From positions 372,001 through 436,000 of the forward strand of contig NZ_LMSD01000001.1 of NCBI RefSeq assembly GCF_001428045.1: a stretch of 64,000 nt of DNA, in the 5' to 3' direction. Shown here one piece after another: positions 41,220 through 49,208 of this stretch. The notes under the pieces were generated by a model. It made no database searches. It saw only the letters and a program-made list of their open reading frames with translations, and was not told the DNA's origin. How positions within the stretch are numbered: the stretch's first letter is position 1; each line of letters begins with the position of its first letter. The stretch is from Paenibacillus sp. Soil750 (lineage in GTDB: Bacteria > Bacillota > Bacilli > Paenibacillales > NBRC-103111). Position numbers and translations under genes: made by a program.

Positions 41220-42767
41220 TTGACGCATCATGGAGAGGCTTCCGCCGCTACTTTACCGCAATTCCCTAAGTCATTCTGGCTCGATTCTGTCGACAAGCTC
41301 CCTCAGTTTCCTGCCCTGGCTGCTGATTTGAAGACCGATGTAGTCGTCATTGGCGCAGGTATTACTGGAATTACAACGGCGTATTTACTCGCAAAGCGAG
41401 GCGTTAAGGTTGTTGTACTGAATGCCGGTCCAATCCTAGAAGGAACGACGGGACACACGACCGCCAAAATTACAACGCAACATGGACTCATATATCATGA
41501 GTTTCTTTCCCATTTTGGAGAGGAGAAGACTCGTCTATATTATGAAGCGAATCAAGAAGCGCTGATACTGATTAAACAAACGATTACTGAGCTAGACATC
41601 GACTGTCAGCTTACTGATGAAGACGCTTATCTCTATACGAGTGAAGATGATTATTTAAACCAACTACAGGACGAATACATGGCCTATGGGCAACTGCAAA
41701 TCGGTGGTGATTATCTGGAATCAACGCCTCTGCCTTTCGCGACGAAAGCAGCCATTCGATTAAAGGGGCAAGCTAGGTTCAATCCTGTGCCTTACCTGAT
41801 CAGACTCCTTCAGGAGATTACGAAGCTGGGTGGTCAGATTTATGAGGGAACAACCGTCGTAGGTGCGACCCATGAACAACCATCCATTGTCAAAACAAAG
41901 CAAGGGCATCAAGTTACTTGCAATTATGTGGTCACAGCCTCCCATTATCCGTTTAACGATATCAAGGGAGCGTATTTCACTCGCCTGCATGCGGAGAAAT
42001 CGTATGTGATTGCAGCGCGCACGGAGAAAGCTTACCCTGGGGGGATGTACATCAACGTGGAGCAGCCAACTCGCTCTCTTCGTGCTGTCACCATCCATGG
42101 GGAACCAGCGGTTCTTATCGGCGGTGAGGGTCATAAGACAGGGCAAGGTCTATGTACGCATCAGTATTATGAAAATCTTCAGAAGTTCGGCGAGGACAAG
42201 TTCGGTCTCCAGGAGATTTTGTATCGTTGGTCGGCTCAAGATGTGTTCACACTGGATAAAATGCCCTATATTGGACAACAATTTTCCGATGCTCCACACC
42301 TCCTCATGGCGACTGGCTTTCGCAAATGGGGAATGACGACCAGCATGGTAGCGGCGCTGCTAAATACGAAGATTGTTCTAGGGGAGAAGAGTCCCTACGA
42401 AGAAGTATTTACACCGCATCGTTTCCATGCCGATCCGAGTATTAAAACATTTGTCATGCAGAATGCCAACGTCGCTAAAGAGTTTGTTGATGGCAAGTTT
42501 GATTTGCTGCATAAGCAACCTGAAGAACTGTCACCTGATGAAGGGGCCGTCGTCAGCGTGAAGGGGAAGAGAGCTGGTGCGTACAGAGAACCGAATGGAG
42601 AACTGCACGTGGTCGATACGACTTGTACCCATTTGGGGTGTGAAGTCGATTGGAATGAAGCGGAGCGAACATGGGATTGCCCATGCCACGGCTCTAGATA
42701 TTCCTTTCAAGGTGATGTGATTGAAGGACCCGCCAAAAAGGCGCTTACCAAACTGACCGTAGAGTAA
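41220..42767 (+). CDS. FAD-dependent oxidoreductase with C-terminal Rieske domain
   Basis: A 515-residue two-domain protein. The N-terminal DAO-type flavoprotein has the dinucleotide motif VVVIGAGITGITTAYLLAKR (about residues 39-58) and TGHTTAKITTQHGLIY, typical of this family. The C-terminal Rieske domain has CTHLGC and CPCHGS, the four ligands of a 2Fe-2S cluster. Such fusions occur in many Bacillota; the electron donor and substrate are unknown. The start is TTG, eight bases after AAGGAG. Confidence 0.93.
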   Translation: MTHHGEASAATLPQFPKSFWLDSVDKLPQFPALAADLKTDVVVIGAGITGITTAYLLAKRGVKVVVLNAGPILEGTTGHTTAKITTQHGLIYHEFLSHFGEEKTRLYYEANQEALILIKQTITELDIDCQLTDEDAYLYTSEDDYLNQLQDEYMAYGQLQIGGDYLESTPLPFATKAAIRLKGQARFNPVPYLIRLLQEITKLGGQIYEGTTVVGATHEQPSIVKTKQGHQVTCNYVVTASHYPFNDIKGAYFTRLHAEKSYVIAARTEKAYPGGMYINVEQPTRSLRAVTIHGEPAVLIGGEGHKTGQGLCTHQYYENLQKFGEDKFGLQEILYRWSAQDVFTLDKMPYIGQQFSDAPHLLMATGFRKWGMTTSMVAALLNTKIVLGEKSPYEEVFTPHRFHADPSIKTFVMQNANVAKEFVDGKFDLLHKQPEELSPDEGAVVSVKGKRAGAYREPNGELHVVDTTCTHLGCEVDWNEAERTWDCPCHGSRYSFQGDVIEGPAKKALTKLTVE

Positions 42768-42892
42768 CTAGCCCCCTCAGGACATGAGCGTATTTTTGTA
42801 TGAAAATGGACAGCTATCCATGCGATGTTACCCCATATGCCATACACTGTAGAGCAATGTATCTCTATTGGGTGAAGAGGAGGTGGACGTTC

Positions 42893-43225
42893 GTGGCATC
42901 CAGAATTCGTAAAGAAGAAGTTCGTAAATTGATCGGGAAAGATATTTTGGCTGTTAAGAAAGATGGTACACAGGTAACTGGTAAATTGGTGCGGATCAGT
43001 GGTAACACGTTGATGGTTTCTCCACAAAGTGGAAAAAAAGTGCAAGTAAAAGCGATTATTCCATTGGTTTTATTTGACCTATTAGCAATCGGTACAGCAC
43101 CTTACGCGTATGGTGGATTCGGCGGTGGCTTTGGTTATGGTGGCGGCTTTGGTGGTGGCTTTGGCCCTGGCTTTGGCCCTGGCTTTGGCTTTGGCGGTTT
43201 CGGTGGTCCAGGACTCTGGTTCTGA
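42893..43225 (+). CDS. Small protein with beta-domain and Gly/Phe-rich tail
   Basis: A 110-residue protein. The first 65 residues (RKEEVRKLIGKDILAVKKDG, TVTGKLVRISGNTLMVSP-like) look like a small beta-barrel; the last 40 are almost only Gly, Phe, Tyr and Pro in GGF/GFGPGF repeats. GTG at 42893 is used because AGGAGGTGG is six bases upstream. Low-complexity GGF tails are common in spore-coat and surface proteins, and spore genes lie next to it, but no direct evidence links it to the coat. Confidence 0.75.
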   Translation: MASRIRKEEVRKLIGKDILAVKKDGTQVTGKLVRISGNTLMVSPQSGKKVQVKAIIPLVLFDLLAIGTAPYAYGGFGGGFGYGGGFGGGFGPGFGPGFGFGGFGGPGLWF

Positions 43226-43237
43226 TCATCGTGCTCG

Positions 43238-43269
43238 AAGACTCTTTCCTTCTGGGAAGAGTCTTTTTT
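43238..43269 (+). terminator. Terminator after the Gly-rich protein gene
   Basis: AAGACTCTTTCC pairs with GGGAAGAGTCTT (one mismatch) around TTCT, followed by T residues. Confidence 0.88.
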
Positions 43270-43401
43270 CATTTGGATAAAGCATCTTCGAAGGCCGCAC
43301 CATTTCCCTGCTCACTGAATAGGCTAAGATACAGGTTTACGGCAGGATCCCGTGCATGAGGGAATGGCCCTAGAACCAATCGCGGACAGGGAGTGAGCAG
43401 C

Positions 43402-43644
43402 ATGCCGAGTTCCATCGTGTTTAACATGATCAATATTAATAATCAGAATACGAATGCAACGATCGGGATTGGTGAGAATGCACAATCCAGCTGGGATTCC
43501 CATAGTAAAAACAATTACGGCACCGGTGAATTCATCGGTAATTCGATCGCCTGCAACTTCGTCAATACCATCTTTGATAATGACTTTATTGATGCACCTA
43601 TTAATGATCAAGACTTTAAACCAGCCATAACGAACCAAGTTTAA
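43402..43644 (+). CDS. GerPA/GerPF-like spore germination protein
   Basis: An 80-residue protein of the gerPA/gerPF family. It has the family layout: an initial beta-strand (IVFNMININN), a GIGENAQSSWDSHSKNNYG segment with small polar residues, and a C-terminal NTIFDNDFIDAP, comparable to the NxxDxDxID ending of GerP proteins. GerP proteins are needed for germinants to pass the spore coat. ATG at 43402 has AGGGAGTG upstream. It is paired with a paralogue 19 bp downstream. Confidence 0.75.
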   Translation: MPSSIVFNMININNQNTNATIGIGENAQSSWDSHSKNNYGTGEFIGNSIACNFVNTIFDNDFIDAPINDQDFKPAITNQV

Positions 43645-43663
43645 ATGAAGGGTGGTCGAAGCG

Positions 43664-43924
43664 ATGCTGAATCTGCCCGGACCGTTAGACCCGCCATTGA
43701 TTCAATTTGATTCGATTCATGTTAATTCGATTGCCGATGCTTCTGGTATATTCATTGGTACGAACGCACAAGTGAATTGGTCAACGAGCAGTAAAAGCAA
43801 TAGTGGTCTTGGTGAAGTGAGTGGTGAACATAACATGGTGTGGAACAATATAAACACCGTGTACGATAACGATATTATTGATGCACCATATACCAAGGGT
43901 GATTTGATTATTGGCCGTGTTTGA
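43664..43924 (+). CDS. GerPA/GerPF-like spore germination protein
   Basis: An 86-residue paralogue of the preceding protein, with a Pro-rich start (LNLPGPLDPP), then QFDSIHVNSIADASGIFIG, SSKSNSGLGEVSGEHN and NTVYDNDIIDAPY. The shared pattern is small-residue-rich GxGE..G..N followed by an acidic end. ATG at 43664 follows AAGGGTGG. Both genes likely form a two-gene sporulation transcript ending at the hairpin at 43929. Confidence 0.75.
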   Translation: MLNLPGPLDPPLIQFDSIHVNSIADASGIFIGTNAQVNWSTSSKSNSGLGEVSGEHNMVWNNINTVYDNDIIDAPYTKGDLIIGRV

Positions 43925-43928
43925 AAAT

Positions 43929-43970
43929 AAAGCTCCGCGGGCAGCCTTACTCGGCCGTTTGCGGAGCTTT
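43929..43970. terminator. Bidirectional hairpin between convergent GerP-like genes
   Basis: AAAGCTCCGC (43929-43938) pairs perfectly with GCGGAGCTTT (43961-43970). The right arm lies in the last codons of the minus-strand GerP-like gene. Confidence 0.75.
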
Positions 43971-44297
43971 CGTCGTTTCATCTGTTGGAGGTGGAGAGGC
44001 AGCTGCTGTGGTGTAGCCCGACGCTTGCGCTTGCACCGTTATCATCTCTTGCAGCCACTCTGGCGTATCGTTATCGCCGACATTGAGCATGTCGAGGAAG
44101 TCGGAATCGTTTAGCATCGAACGGGTACCGACCAATTGGTTATGGTCGCCTTCGACGGCGCCAAAGCCTTGAACCGTTTTTTGATTACTTTGAAAATCAG
44201 TGGGCCAATTATTTCCCATGTTGATGCAGGATGCACTTTCCACAGATCCAATCCGGATCGAACCGATGATAAAGGTTGGAGACATGAATGATGACAC
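43947..44297 (-). CDS. GerP-like spore germination protein with C-terminal tail
   Basis: A 116-residue member of the same family: IIGSIRIGSVESASCINMGN, GFGAVEGDHNQLVGTRSMLN and SDFLDMLN. It then continues with about 40 extra residues rich in Thr, Ala and Pro, absent from typical GerPA/PF. GTG at 44297 is chosen because GAGGTG lies seven bases upstream; ATG at 44285 is possible. It follows the gerPC-like gene after 17 bp. Confidence 0.7.
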   Translation of the reverse strand: MSSFMSPTFIIGSIRIGSVESASCINMGNNWPTDFQSNQKTVQGFGAVEGDHNQLVGTRSMLNDSDFLDMLNVGDNDTPEWLQEMITVQAQASGYTTAAASPPPTDETTKAPQTAE

Positions 44298-44314
44298 AGT
44301 CAATCACCTCATCT

Positions 44315-44803
44315 TTATACTTTTGACGACTGGGGAGGGGTGTAACGGTAGCCGGTTGAGGTTCGCTCAGGACCGGAACCCTCTTGCATAGGCGACGAAT
44401 GCGAGTGACCGTCTGACGCACGCTCCTGTCGCGGTTCTTTGGTGACCTGAGAACGCTGGAATGCCTTATCCACGGCCTCATCCTGCGCTTTCCCATTCGG
44501 TTTAGCACCGAAATTGTTGCCCAAGTTCAACGAACCGCTAAGCTCCTTAATGTCGAGATGATCGAGTCGAAACGTTAAGTTTTCGAGAACTGGCTGATGG
44601 ACGTGCAGATTATCGATATGAATGCGCGGATGCTTAGCAGAGAGGTCGGCTAACTGTTCCTCCAATTTCCGCAGCCGCTGTTCCAATAAGTGAACGGTTT
44701 GCGTTTGTGGGCTTGGAATAGTCTCGTTTCTCATCAAAGGTTTGGGAGTGGCGTTAGAGGGTCCAGTTGGAGGCGGCGACGTTTTCTTTTTTTGAAACCA
44801 CAT
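44315..44803 (-). CDS. gerPC: GerPC-like spore germination protein
   Basis: A 162-residue protein with the GerPC core: a coiled-coil helix (LLEQRLRKLEEQLADLSAKH) leading to RIHIDNLHVHQ, LTFRLDHLDIKELSGSLNLG. The Bacillus gerPC product has the same IHIDxxxYKFDxLxVETLxGTLNIG-like ending. A Pro-rich N-terminus and a polar C-terminal tail are added here. It lies between two GerPF-like genes, as in a gerP operon, though gerPB, gerPD and gerPE equivalents were not identified. Confidence 0.8.
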   Translation of the reverse strand: MWFQKKKTSPPPTGPSNATPKPLMRNETIPSPQTQTVHLLEQRLRKLEEQLADLSAKHPRIHIDNLHVHQPVLENLTFRLDHLDIKELSGSLNLGNNFGAKPNGKAQDEAVDKAFQRSQVTKEPRQERASDGHSHSSPMQEGSGPERTSTGYRYTPPQSSKV

Positions 44804-44811
44804 AGGTTAGG

Positions 44812-45030
44812 TCAGCTCTTTCGTGTATTCGGTTTAACATCAAATGTATCATTATCCAGGACTGTGTGCTTCCCGCCCAACACCACATTGTGATCGCCTG
44901 TCAATTCACCGATCCCTTGATTCGTCTTGGCTGAATGCCGCCTTCCACTGATCCGATTGCTGCCCTTGTTAACGCTAGAATTTTCCGTTATGTCATCAAT
45001 ATGAATGGATTGAAATTGGATCCGAACCAT
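44812..45030 (-). CDS. GerPF-like spore germination protein
   Basis: A 72-residue protein with QFQSIHIDDITENSSVNKGS, GIGELTGDHNVVLGGKHTVL and DNDTFDV, matching the family pattern. ATG at 45030 is seven bases after GGAGGG; upstream in-frame codons lack such a site. It is the first gene of the minus-strand gerP-like set and lies 8 bp before gerPC. Confidence 0.75.
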   Translation of the reverse strand: MVRIQFQSIHIDDITENSSVNKGSNRISGRRHSAKTNQGIGELTGDHNVVLGGKHTVLDNDTFDVKPNTRKS

Positions 45031-45179
45031 GGTCATTCCCTCCAAATCCTCTAATTCAGCGTCTCCTTTCCATGTATATGGGGACAAAGGCAGAATCATT
45101 TCTTTTTTTGCAAAACAAAAAGATCACCGTGGCTCCTCCTTCATGAAAGGGAGTAGGCAATCTTTCTTCAACCGTTGTC

Positions 45180-45623
45180 TCAAGTAAACTGTATGGGAAT
45201 AACCTTCTCGCCATCGGGTGGAGCAAGCGGAATACGGATGATAAGCAGCCCATTATGATACTGTGCTCGCATCTGATCGGTCAAAGCTCTACCAGGTAAG
45301 CGGATCGCTCGCTCAAATGTGCCAAAATAGCGCTCAGACAGCCGCATTTGCTCATCACTGACCTGATAAGGCCGAACGAGCATCCCTCTGATTAAGAGGG
45401 ACTGGTCGCGGAAGGATAGCTGGATGTTCTCTTGGGATGACAACCCTGGCACCTCAGCGACCACAACGAGTTCCTGAGGCGTTTCATACATATCAACTCG
45501 GGGTCCGGTTAGCGGAATAATACTGGCAATGTCCTGCCAGAACTCGGGGCCTAGCACATCGCCGGCTTGCGCCGACAGTCCCTTCCAATCGGGTTTTGAC
45601 GAACGATTGCCTGGAGGATTCAT
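45180..45623 (-). CDS. Hsp20/alpha-crystallin family small heat-shock protein
   Basis: A 147-residue protein with an alpha-crystallin domain: RVDMYETPQELVVVAEVPGL, SLLIRG, YFGTFERAIRLPGR and YHNGLLIIRIP. The conserved A-x-x-x-N-G-L motif appears as AQYHNGLL. The family prevents aggregation of unfolded proteins; in spore formers, some members are coat-associated, and the gene neighbours here are spore genes. Confidence 0.9.
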   Translation of the reverse strand: MNPPGNRSSKPDWKGLSAQAGDVLGPEFWQDIASIIPLTGPRVDMYETPQELVVVAEVPGLSSQENIQLSFRDQSLLIRGMLVRPYQVSDEQMRLSERYFGTFERAIRLPGRALTDQMRAQYHNGLLIIRIPLAPPDGEKVIPIQFT

Positions 45624-45732
45624 CTGCCATCATCACCTGACTTCACCATTAAAAGTAGAGCTGCAAGCAGCTTGCTACTAGTTTATGTGAGGATGCGTCG
45701 GATTATGGCTGACATCTAAATGCGGGATATGC

Positions 45733-46026
45733 TTATTGCCCAGGAGGACGCTGATTCGCCATCTGCTGCTGTGCCATGCGAACGAGTTCTCGCACCATCG
45801 CGCCGCCGATTGGACCACCTACTCTGCCGGCATCTTCTGAGCTGAGGTTCCCATTATAGCCTTGTTGCAAGGGAACACCAAGTGTACGGGCAACCTCGTA
45901 TTTGACAAGATCAGGTCGTTCAGGATTTACGGCATACCCTTGATTTTGCATAACGTGGGCTTTGAGCAGCCCTAAGCCATGTTCGGATCCGGGCACCATA
46001 GCCCGGTTTCTTCTTCTTCGTGACAT
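45733..46026 (-). CDS. Alpha/beta-type small acid-soluble spore protein
   Basis: A 97-residue SASP that coats DNA in the spore. The conserved motifs KYEVARTLGVPLQQGYNGNL and the GPR cleavage-like and DNA-binding end SSEDAGRVGGPIGGAMVREL are present. The N-terminus has an unusual SRRRRNRAMVPGSE run, a little longer and more basic than classic SspA/B. ATG at 46026 follows GAGGTG by seven bases. Confidence 0.93.
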   Translation of the reverse strand: MSRRRRNRAMVPGSEHGLGLLKAHVMQNQGYAVNPERPDLVKYEVARTLGVPLQQGYNGNLSSEDAGRVGGPIGGAMVRELVRMAQQQMANQRPPGQ

Positions 46027-46046
46027 CGTCAATCACCTCTTAGGTG

Positions 46047-46499
46047 TTAGGATGCCCTGCCTTTTTTCGAATCATGAGTACGGAAGGTGAAATATTTATG
46101 CCCGATATAATTGCCAATCGTGTACAAGCCATTCCCTACAAGTATCGCACCGTTATGGAGCCAGTTCGTGCTGGCATTAGGGAGATAGGAACTGATCGCT
46201 TCGGCAAGCAGCCAGCTGATCCCATACGATAATCCATAACAGATGAGTATGACAAGTGCAAATTTCCACCAACTGCTGCCTATGCTGGCTTTGGAGCGAA
46301 AGGTAAACGTACGGTTAAGCAGATAACTCACTACCGCACCGATCGTATTGCCGCCAAAGGTCGATAACCAATAATTCAGATCTAGTAGGTTAAAAAGAGC
46401 AAAGCTGGCGGATAAACCCACCAACGTATTCAACACACCAACGAGTAAGAAACGTGCAAAGCTGCCTGTTAGTAAGGATTTGAGTGGAGTGGACGTCAT
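46047..46499 (-). CDS. GtrA family membrane protein
   Basis: A 150-residue protein with four transmembrane segments. FARFLLVGVLNTLVGLSASF near the N-terminus and NRTFTFRSK and HKYFTFR at the loop ends are GtrA signatures. GtrA-like proteins are thought to help move polyprenyl-phosphate-linked sugars across the membrane. It is encoded 4 bp after a matching GtrB-like glycosyltransferase, so the two probably form a glycosylation module. Confidence 0.9.
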   Translation of the reverse strand: MTSTPLKSLLTGSFARFLLVGVLNTLVGLSASFALFNLLDLNYWLSTFGGNTIGAVVSYLLNRTFTFRSKASIGSSWWKFALVILICYGLSYGISWLLAEAISSYLPNASTNWLHNGAILVGNGLYTIGNYIGHKYFTFRTHDSKKGRAS

Positions 46500-46503
46500 C
46501 CAA

Positions 46504-47514
46504 TTACCGCCTTGCAGATGCAGGTTGGCTCGCCTGCGAAGTGACGGTTTCCTGCCCCTGAGTTTGCTCGGTTAATTCCTTTTCGATAACGAAAAGCGGG
46601 CGCTGCTTCACTTCTTTATAAATTTTACCTATGTATTCGCCGATCAAACCAATCGCAAGAAGCTGCACACCGCCAATGAACCAGACAGAGAGAATAAGTG
46701 AAGTCCAACCCGTAACGTTCTCGCCAAGTAATTTGCCTACAATCGCATAAATAGCAGCAACCACACTAAGTGCGAAGAGCAGAAAGCCCATCACCGTAAC
46801 CAAACGAATGGGAGTTACACTGAAGGATGTGATGCCATCGAAGGCAAAAGCGAGCATTTTGCGCAGCGGATATTTGGATTCACCAGCAAATCGTTCCTTC
46901 CGGTCATAATAGACCTGTGTAGAAGGAAATCCTAGCAGAGGGACTAAGCCGCGGAGGAATAAATTAACCTCTTGAAACTTCTCCAAATTATCGAGAGTAC
47001 GCTTGCTCATTAAGCGGAAATCCGCATGATTGTATTGAATTTTAACACCTAGTGAGGTCATGAGTTTATAAAAGCCTTGCGCAGTAGCTCGCTTGAAAAA
47101 GGTATCAGCTGAACGATCCTGACGGATCCCGTAGACAATATCGTAGCCTTCATGGAATTTCACTAGAAATTCACGAATGACAGAAGTATCATCTTGCAGG
47201 TCCGCATCGATGGAAACGACACAGTCGGAATACGCTTTCGCTTTCAGAAGTCCGGCGAGTAAAGCGCTTTGATGACCGGCATTTTTGGCCAGTTTAAGCC
47301 CAGTAATGAATGGATTGGAAAGGTGGAATCGCTCGATTAGCGACCATGTTGCATCTTTACTGCCATCATCTACAAATAATACCGTACTACCCAGGGCAAT
47401 CAATTGATCTGTAATGAGAGAATCTAATACTTCACTGAGTTGAAAGACAGTTTCGGGGAGGACTTCTTCTTCGTTATAACAAGGGACCACAATGGTCAAA
47501 ATCGGTTTAGACAC
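46504..47514 (-). CDS. Polyprenyl-phosphate glycosyltransferase (GtrB/DPM1-like GT2)
   Basis: A 336-residue GT2 enzyme with VVPCYNEEEVLPET, FVDDGSKD, SIDADLQDD and HADFRLMSKR in the catalytic domain. Two C-terminal transmembrane segments (about 233-257 and 267-292) follow, with a short polar tail. It would transfer a sugar from a nucleotide donor to undecaprenyl phosphate. The sugar is then flipped, probably by the GtrA-like partner, for decorating a cell-envelope polymer not identified here. Confidence 0.93.
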   Translation of the reverse strand: MSKPILTIVVPCYNEEEVLPETVFQLSEVLDSLITDQLIALGSTVLFVDDGSKDATWSLIERFHLSNPFITGLKLAKNAGHQSALLAGLLKAKAYSDCVVSIDADLQDDTSVIREFLVKFHEGYDIVYGIRQDRSADTFFKRATAQGFYKLMTSLGVKIQYNHADFRLMSKRTLDNLEKFQEVNLFLRGLVPLLGFPSTQVYYDRKERFAGESKYPLRKMLAFAFDGITSFSVTPIRLVTVMGFLLFALSVVAAIYAIVGKLLGENVTGWTSLILSVWFIGGVQLLAIGLIGEYIGKIYKEVKQRPLFVIEKELTEQTQGQETVTSQASQPASARR

Positions 47515-47597
47515 AATACCTCGTCTCCGTCCTAAGTAGGGAATAGATGAAATTCATGCTTAAGCTTTTATTATAGCTAAAAGGACTAGAAAAAGTA

Positions 47598-47632
47598 AGC
47601 GGCTGGAACGGAATCACCGTCCCAGCCGCTGT
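47598..47632 (-). terminator. Terminator after the YjcZ-type gene
   Basis: AGCGGCTGG (47598-47606) pairs with CCAGCCGCT (47622-47630) with an inner ACGG/CCGT stem; on the minus strand TTACTTTTTCTAG follows. Confidence 0.8.
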
Positions 47633-47645
47633 CTTACAATCTATA

Positions 47646-47756
47646 TTACCAGCCAAACCCGAACGTACTAAGAACGATAACCAAGAGGACGTATAGAACG
47701 AGGACTACTGCAGTGCTTGAATAACCTACGCCGCCAGTTCCGCAACCACAACTCAT
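47646..47756 (-). CDS. YjcZ family sporulation protein
   Basis: A 36-residue peptide: a Gly/Cys-rich start (MSCGCGTGGVGYSS) and a single hydrophobic helix (AVVLVLYVLLVIVLSTFGFG). This is the layout of YjcZ-type sporulation peptides. GGGAGGG sits six to nine bases before the ATG at 47756. Longer upstream reading in the same frame lacks coding character. Confidence 0.82.
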   Translation of the reverse strand: MSCGCGTGGVGYSSTAVVLVLYVLLVIVLSTFGFGW

Positions 47757-48009
47757 GTCAATCCCTCCCTTCACAAAATTACTATATGTCATCTGACTAG
47801 AAGGTGTATGGATGAATGACCCGCATGCGGAATAAATAATTGGGCAACGTGTCCATTTTGTGGGACTGGTAGGGGATGAGTACTCAAAGTTGGAAGAAGC
47901 GATACAAGGACAGTTGAATAGGCACAGGGAAGGGAATAACGAATGAAGGTGAGGCAACGAACAGTAAAGGGATGAGGGGACATAAAGGAGAAAGGAGGTA
48001 AGGAGACAG

Positions 48010-48795
48010 ATGCGTTATGAGGAACGTCAGCCAGATGAGACATTGCAGCGATATATTAAATGTTATTGGTATTTGGAGCGGGATTACAGCGCGGCGGAAG
48101 AGTGGGAAACCCTGTGGCCAGATGGCTGCCAAGAGTTGATTTTTCATTATGGAGCCGATTATTCAATCGGTGGGCAAGTTCTGCCAAGGGCATTTTTTAT
48201 CGGAACACTTTCCCGCTATCATCCACTTACCGCAGAAGGTCCTATTCGTTTATTCGGCGTGCGATTGCTGCCATGGGGGTTGCGTGCCTTCAAAGAGATG
48301 GACCATCGTGCATTGATTGATAAGTTTCTTCCGCTCGCTGATTTATTTCCCGAGCATGAACTTGTCGAGCTCGTTCCGCAGCTAGCCGAGGCAGATTTGG
48401 ATGAAGGGATTGCTTTGCTGACGGATTATCTCTATCGTCATTTTCAACCAGAAACCAAGCATGCCGCGATGATTAATATATTGTCCAAACTATATCGCAC
48501 ACCGATGGAGCAGGATGTTCCTATCAGCGTCGTCGAGAGTGGATACTCTCAGCGGCATTTTGAACGGATTTGTTCAGAGCTCGTAGGGATGTCACCTAAG
48601 CGATTAAATTCTGTGTCTCGTTTTAACTTGGCTCGACTCCAGATTTTCTTCAACCCAACGATGGATATCACGAGCTGCATGGGCCAGTTCGGCTATCATG
48701 ATTATGCGCACTTTTCCAAGGAATTTAAGAGATGTCTTGGAATTACACCGACGGCGTATAAGAAGTGGTTGTTGGGGCTTGGAGTGGTGCGTTGA
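48010..48795 (+). CDS. AraC family transcriptional regulator
   Basis: A 261-residue regulator. The N-terminal ligand-type domain (YIKCYWYLERD, LWPDGCQELIFHYG, FFIGTLSRYHPL) matches the DUF6597 group, and the C-terminal AraC DNA-binding domain has SQRHFERICSELVGMSPKRL and FGYHDYAHFSKEFKRCLGIT. AAAGGAGGTAAGGAGA stands upstream of the ATG. There is no neighbouring target gene in the same direction. Confidence 0.9.
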   Translation: MRYEERQPDETLQRYIKCYWYLERDYSAAEEWETLWPDGCQELIFHYGADYSIGGQVLPRAFFIGTLSRYHPLTAEGPIRLFGVRLLPWGLRAFKEMDHRALIDKFLPLADLFPEHELVELVPQLAEADLDEGIALLTDYLYRHFQPETKHAAMINILSKLYRTPMEQDVPISVVESGYSQRHFERICSELVGMSPKRLNSVSRFNLARLQIFFNPTMDITSCMGQFGYHDYAHFSKEFKRCLGITPTAYKKWLLGLGVVR

Positions 48796-49208
48796 TGGTT
48801 AATGAGTGACAGCTGATACATATCGACATAGGGACACAAGTGACGCAATTGATACAGTAGATCAAGCGACATGGCTTCGGAGCGGCATCTGTACTACTGA
48901 CGTAACCCTCCGGAATCGAGAAAAGCGACCATCCGCCCCCTCGATCTATCTGATTTTGCAGAAACACTTGCCTTCAGATAGTCGCATAGGAAAATAACTG
49001 GATTTTCTCCATCTAATTAAGGAGTATTTGGGCGAATTTGTGAAGTAGCTGTATTTTCTCCAGTTAATATTAGCCATTTCCTTCTACAGGAGAGAAATAG
49101 GTGAAATTAACTGGAGTTTTTCCATTTAAATACCAAAAACTTGGAGTAGTGTCGAAAATAGCTGGAGTTTTTACAGTTAAAGTTGCAGGGGGAGCGGGGT
49201 GCCACGAA
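48796..49208. other. Gene-free region with a repeat array
   Basis: No credible gene is seen in these 413 bp. The right half is filled by four direct copies of the TAACTGGATTTT-type repeat. A lone GATACATATCGACAT at 48815 resembles half of the island operator but has a broken right arm. Confidence 0.65.
48994..49180 (+). repeat. Repeat array C: four direct TAACTGGATTTT-type copies
   Basis: Copies of the 23-bp unit begin at 48994, 49045, 49107 and 49158, with spacings of 51, 62 and 51 bp. They include ATAACTGGATTTTCTCCATC, GTAGCTGTATTTTCTCCAGT, TTAACTGGAGTTTTTCCATT and ATAGCTGGAGTTTTTACAGT, the same family as array B. Confidence 0.75.

Noticed and set aside
48815-48829. GATACATATCGACAT as a twelfth island operator
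   Set aside because: The right arm is broken, and it follows an unrelated AraC gene without promoter elements.
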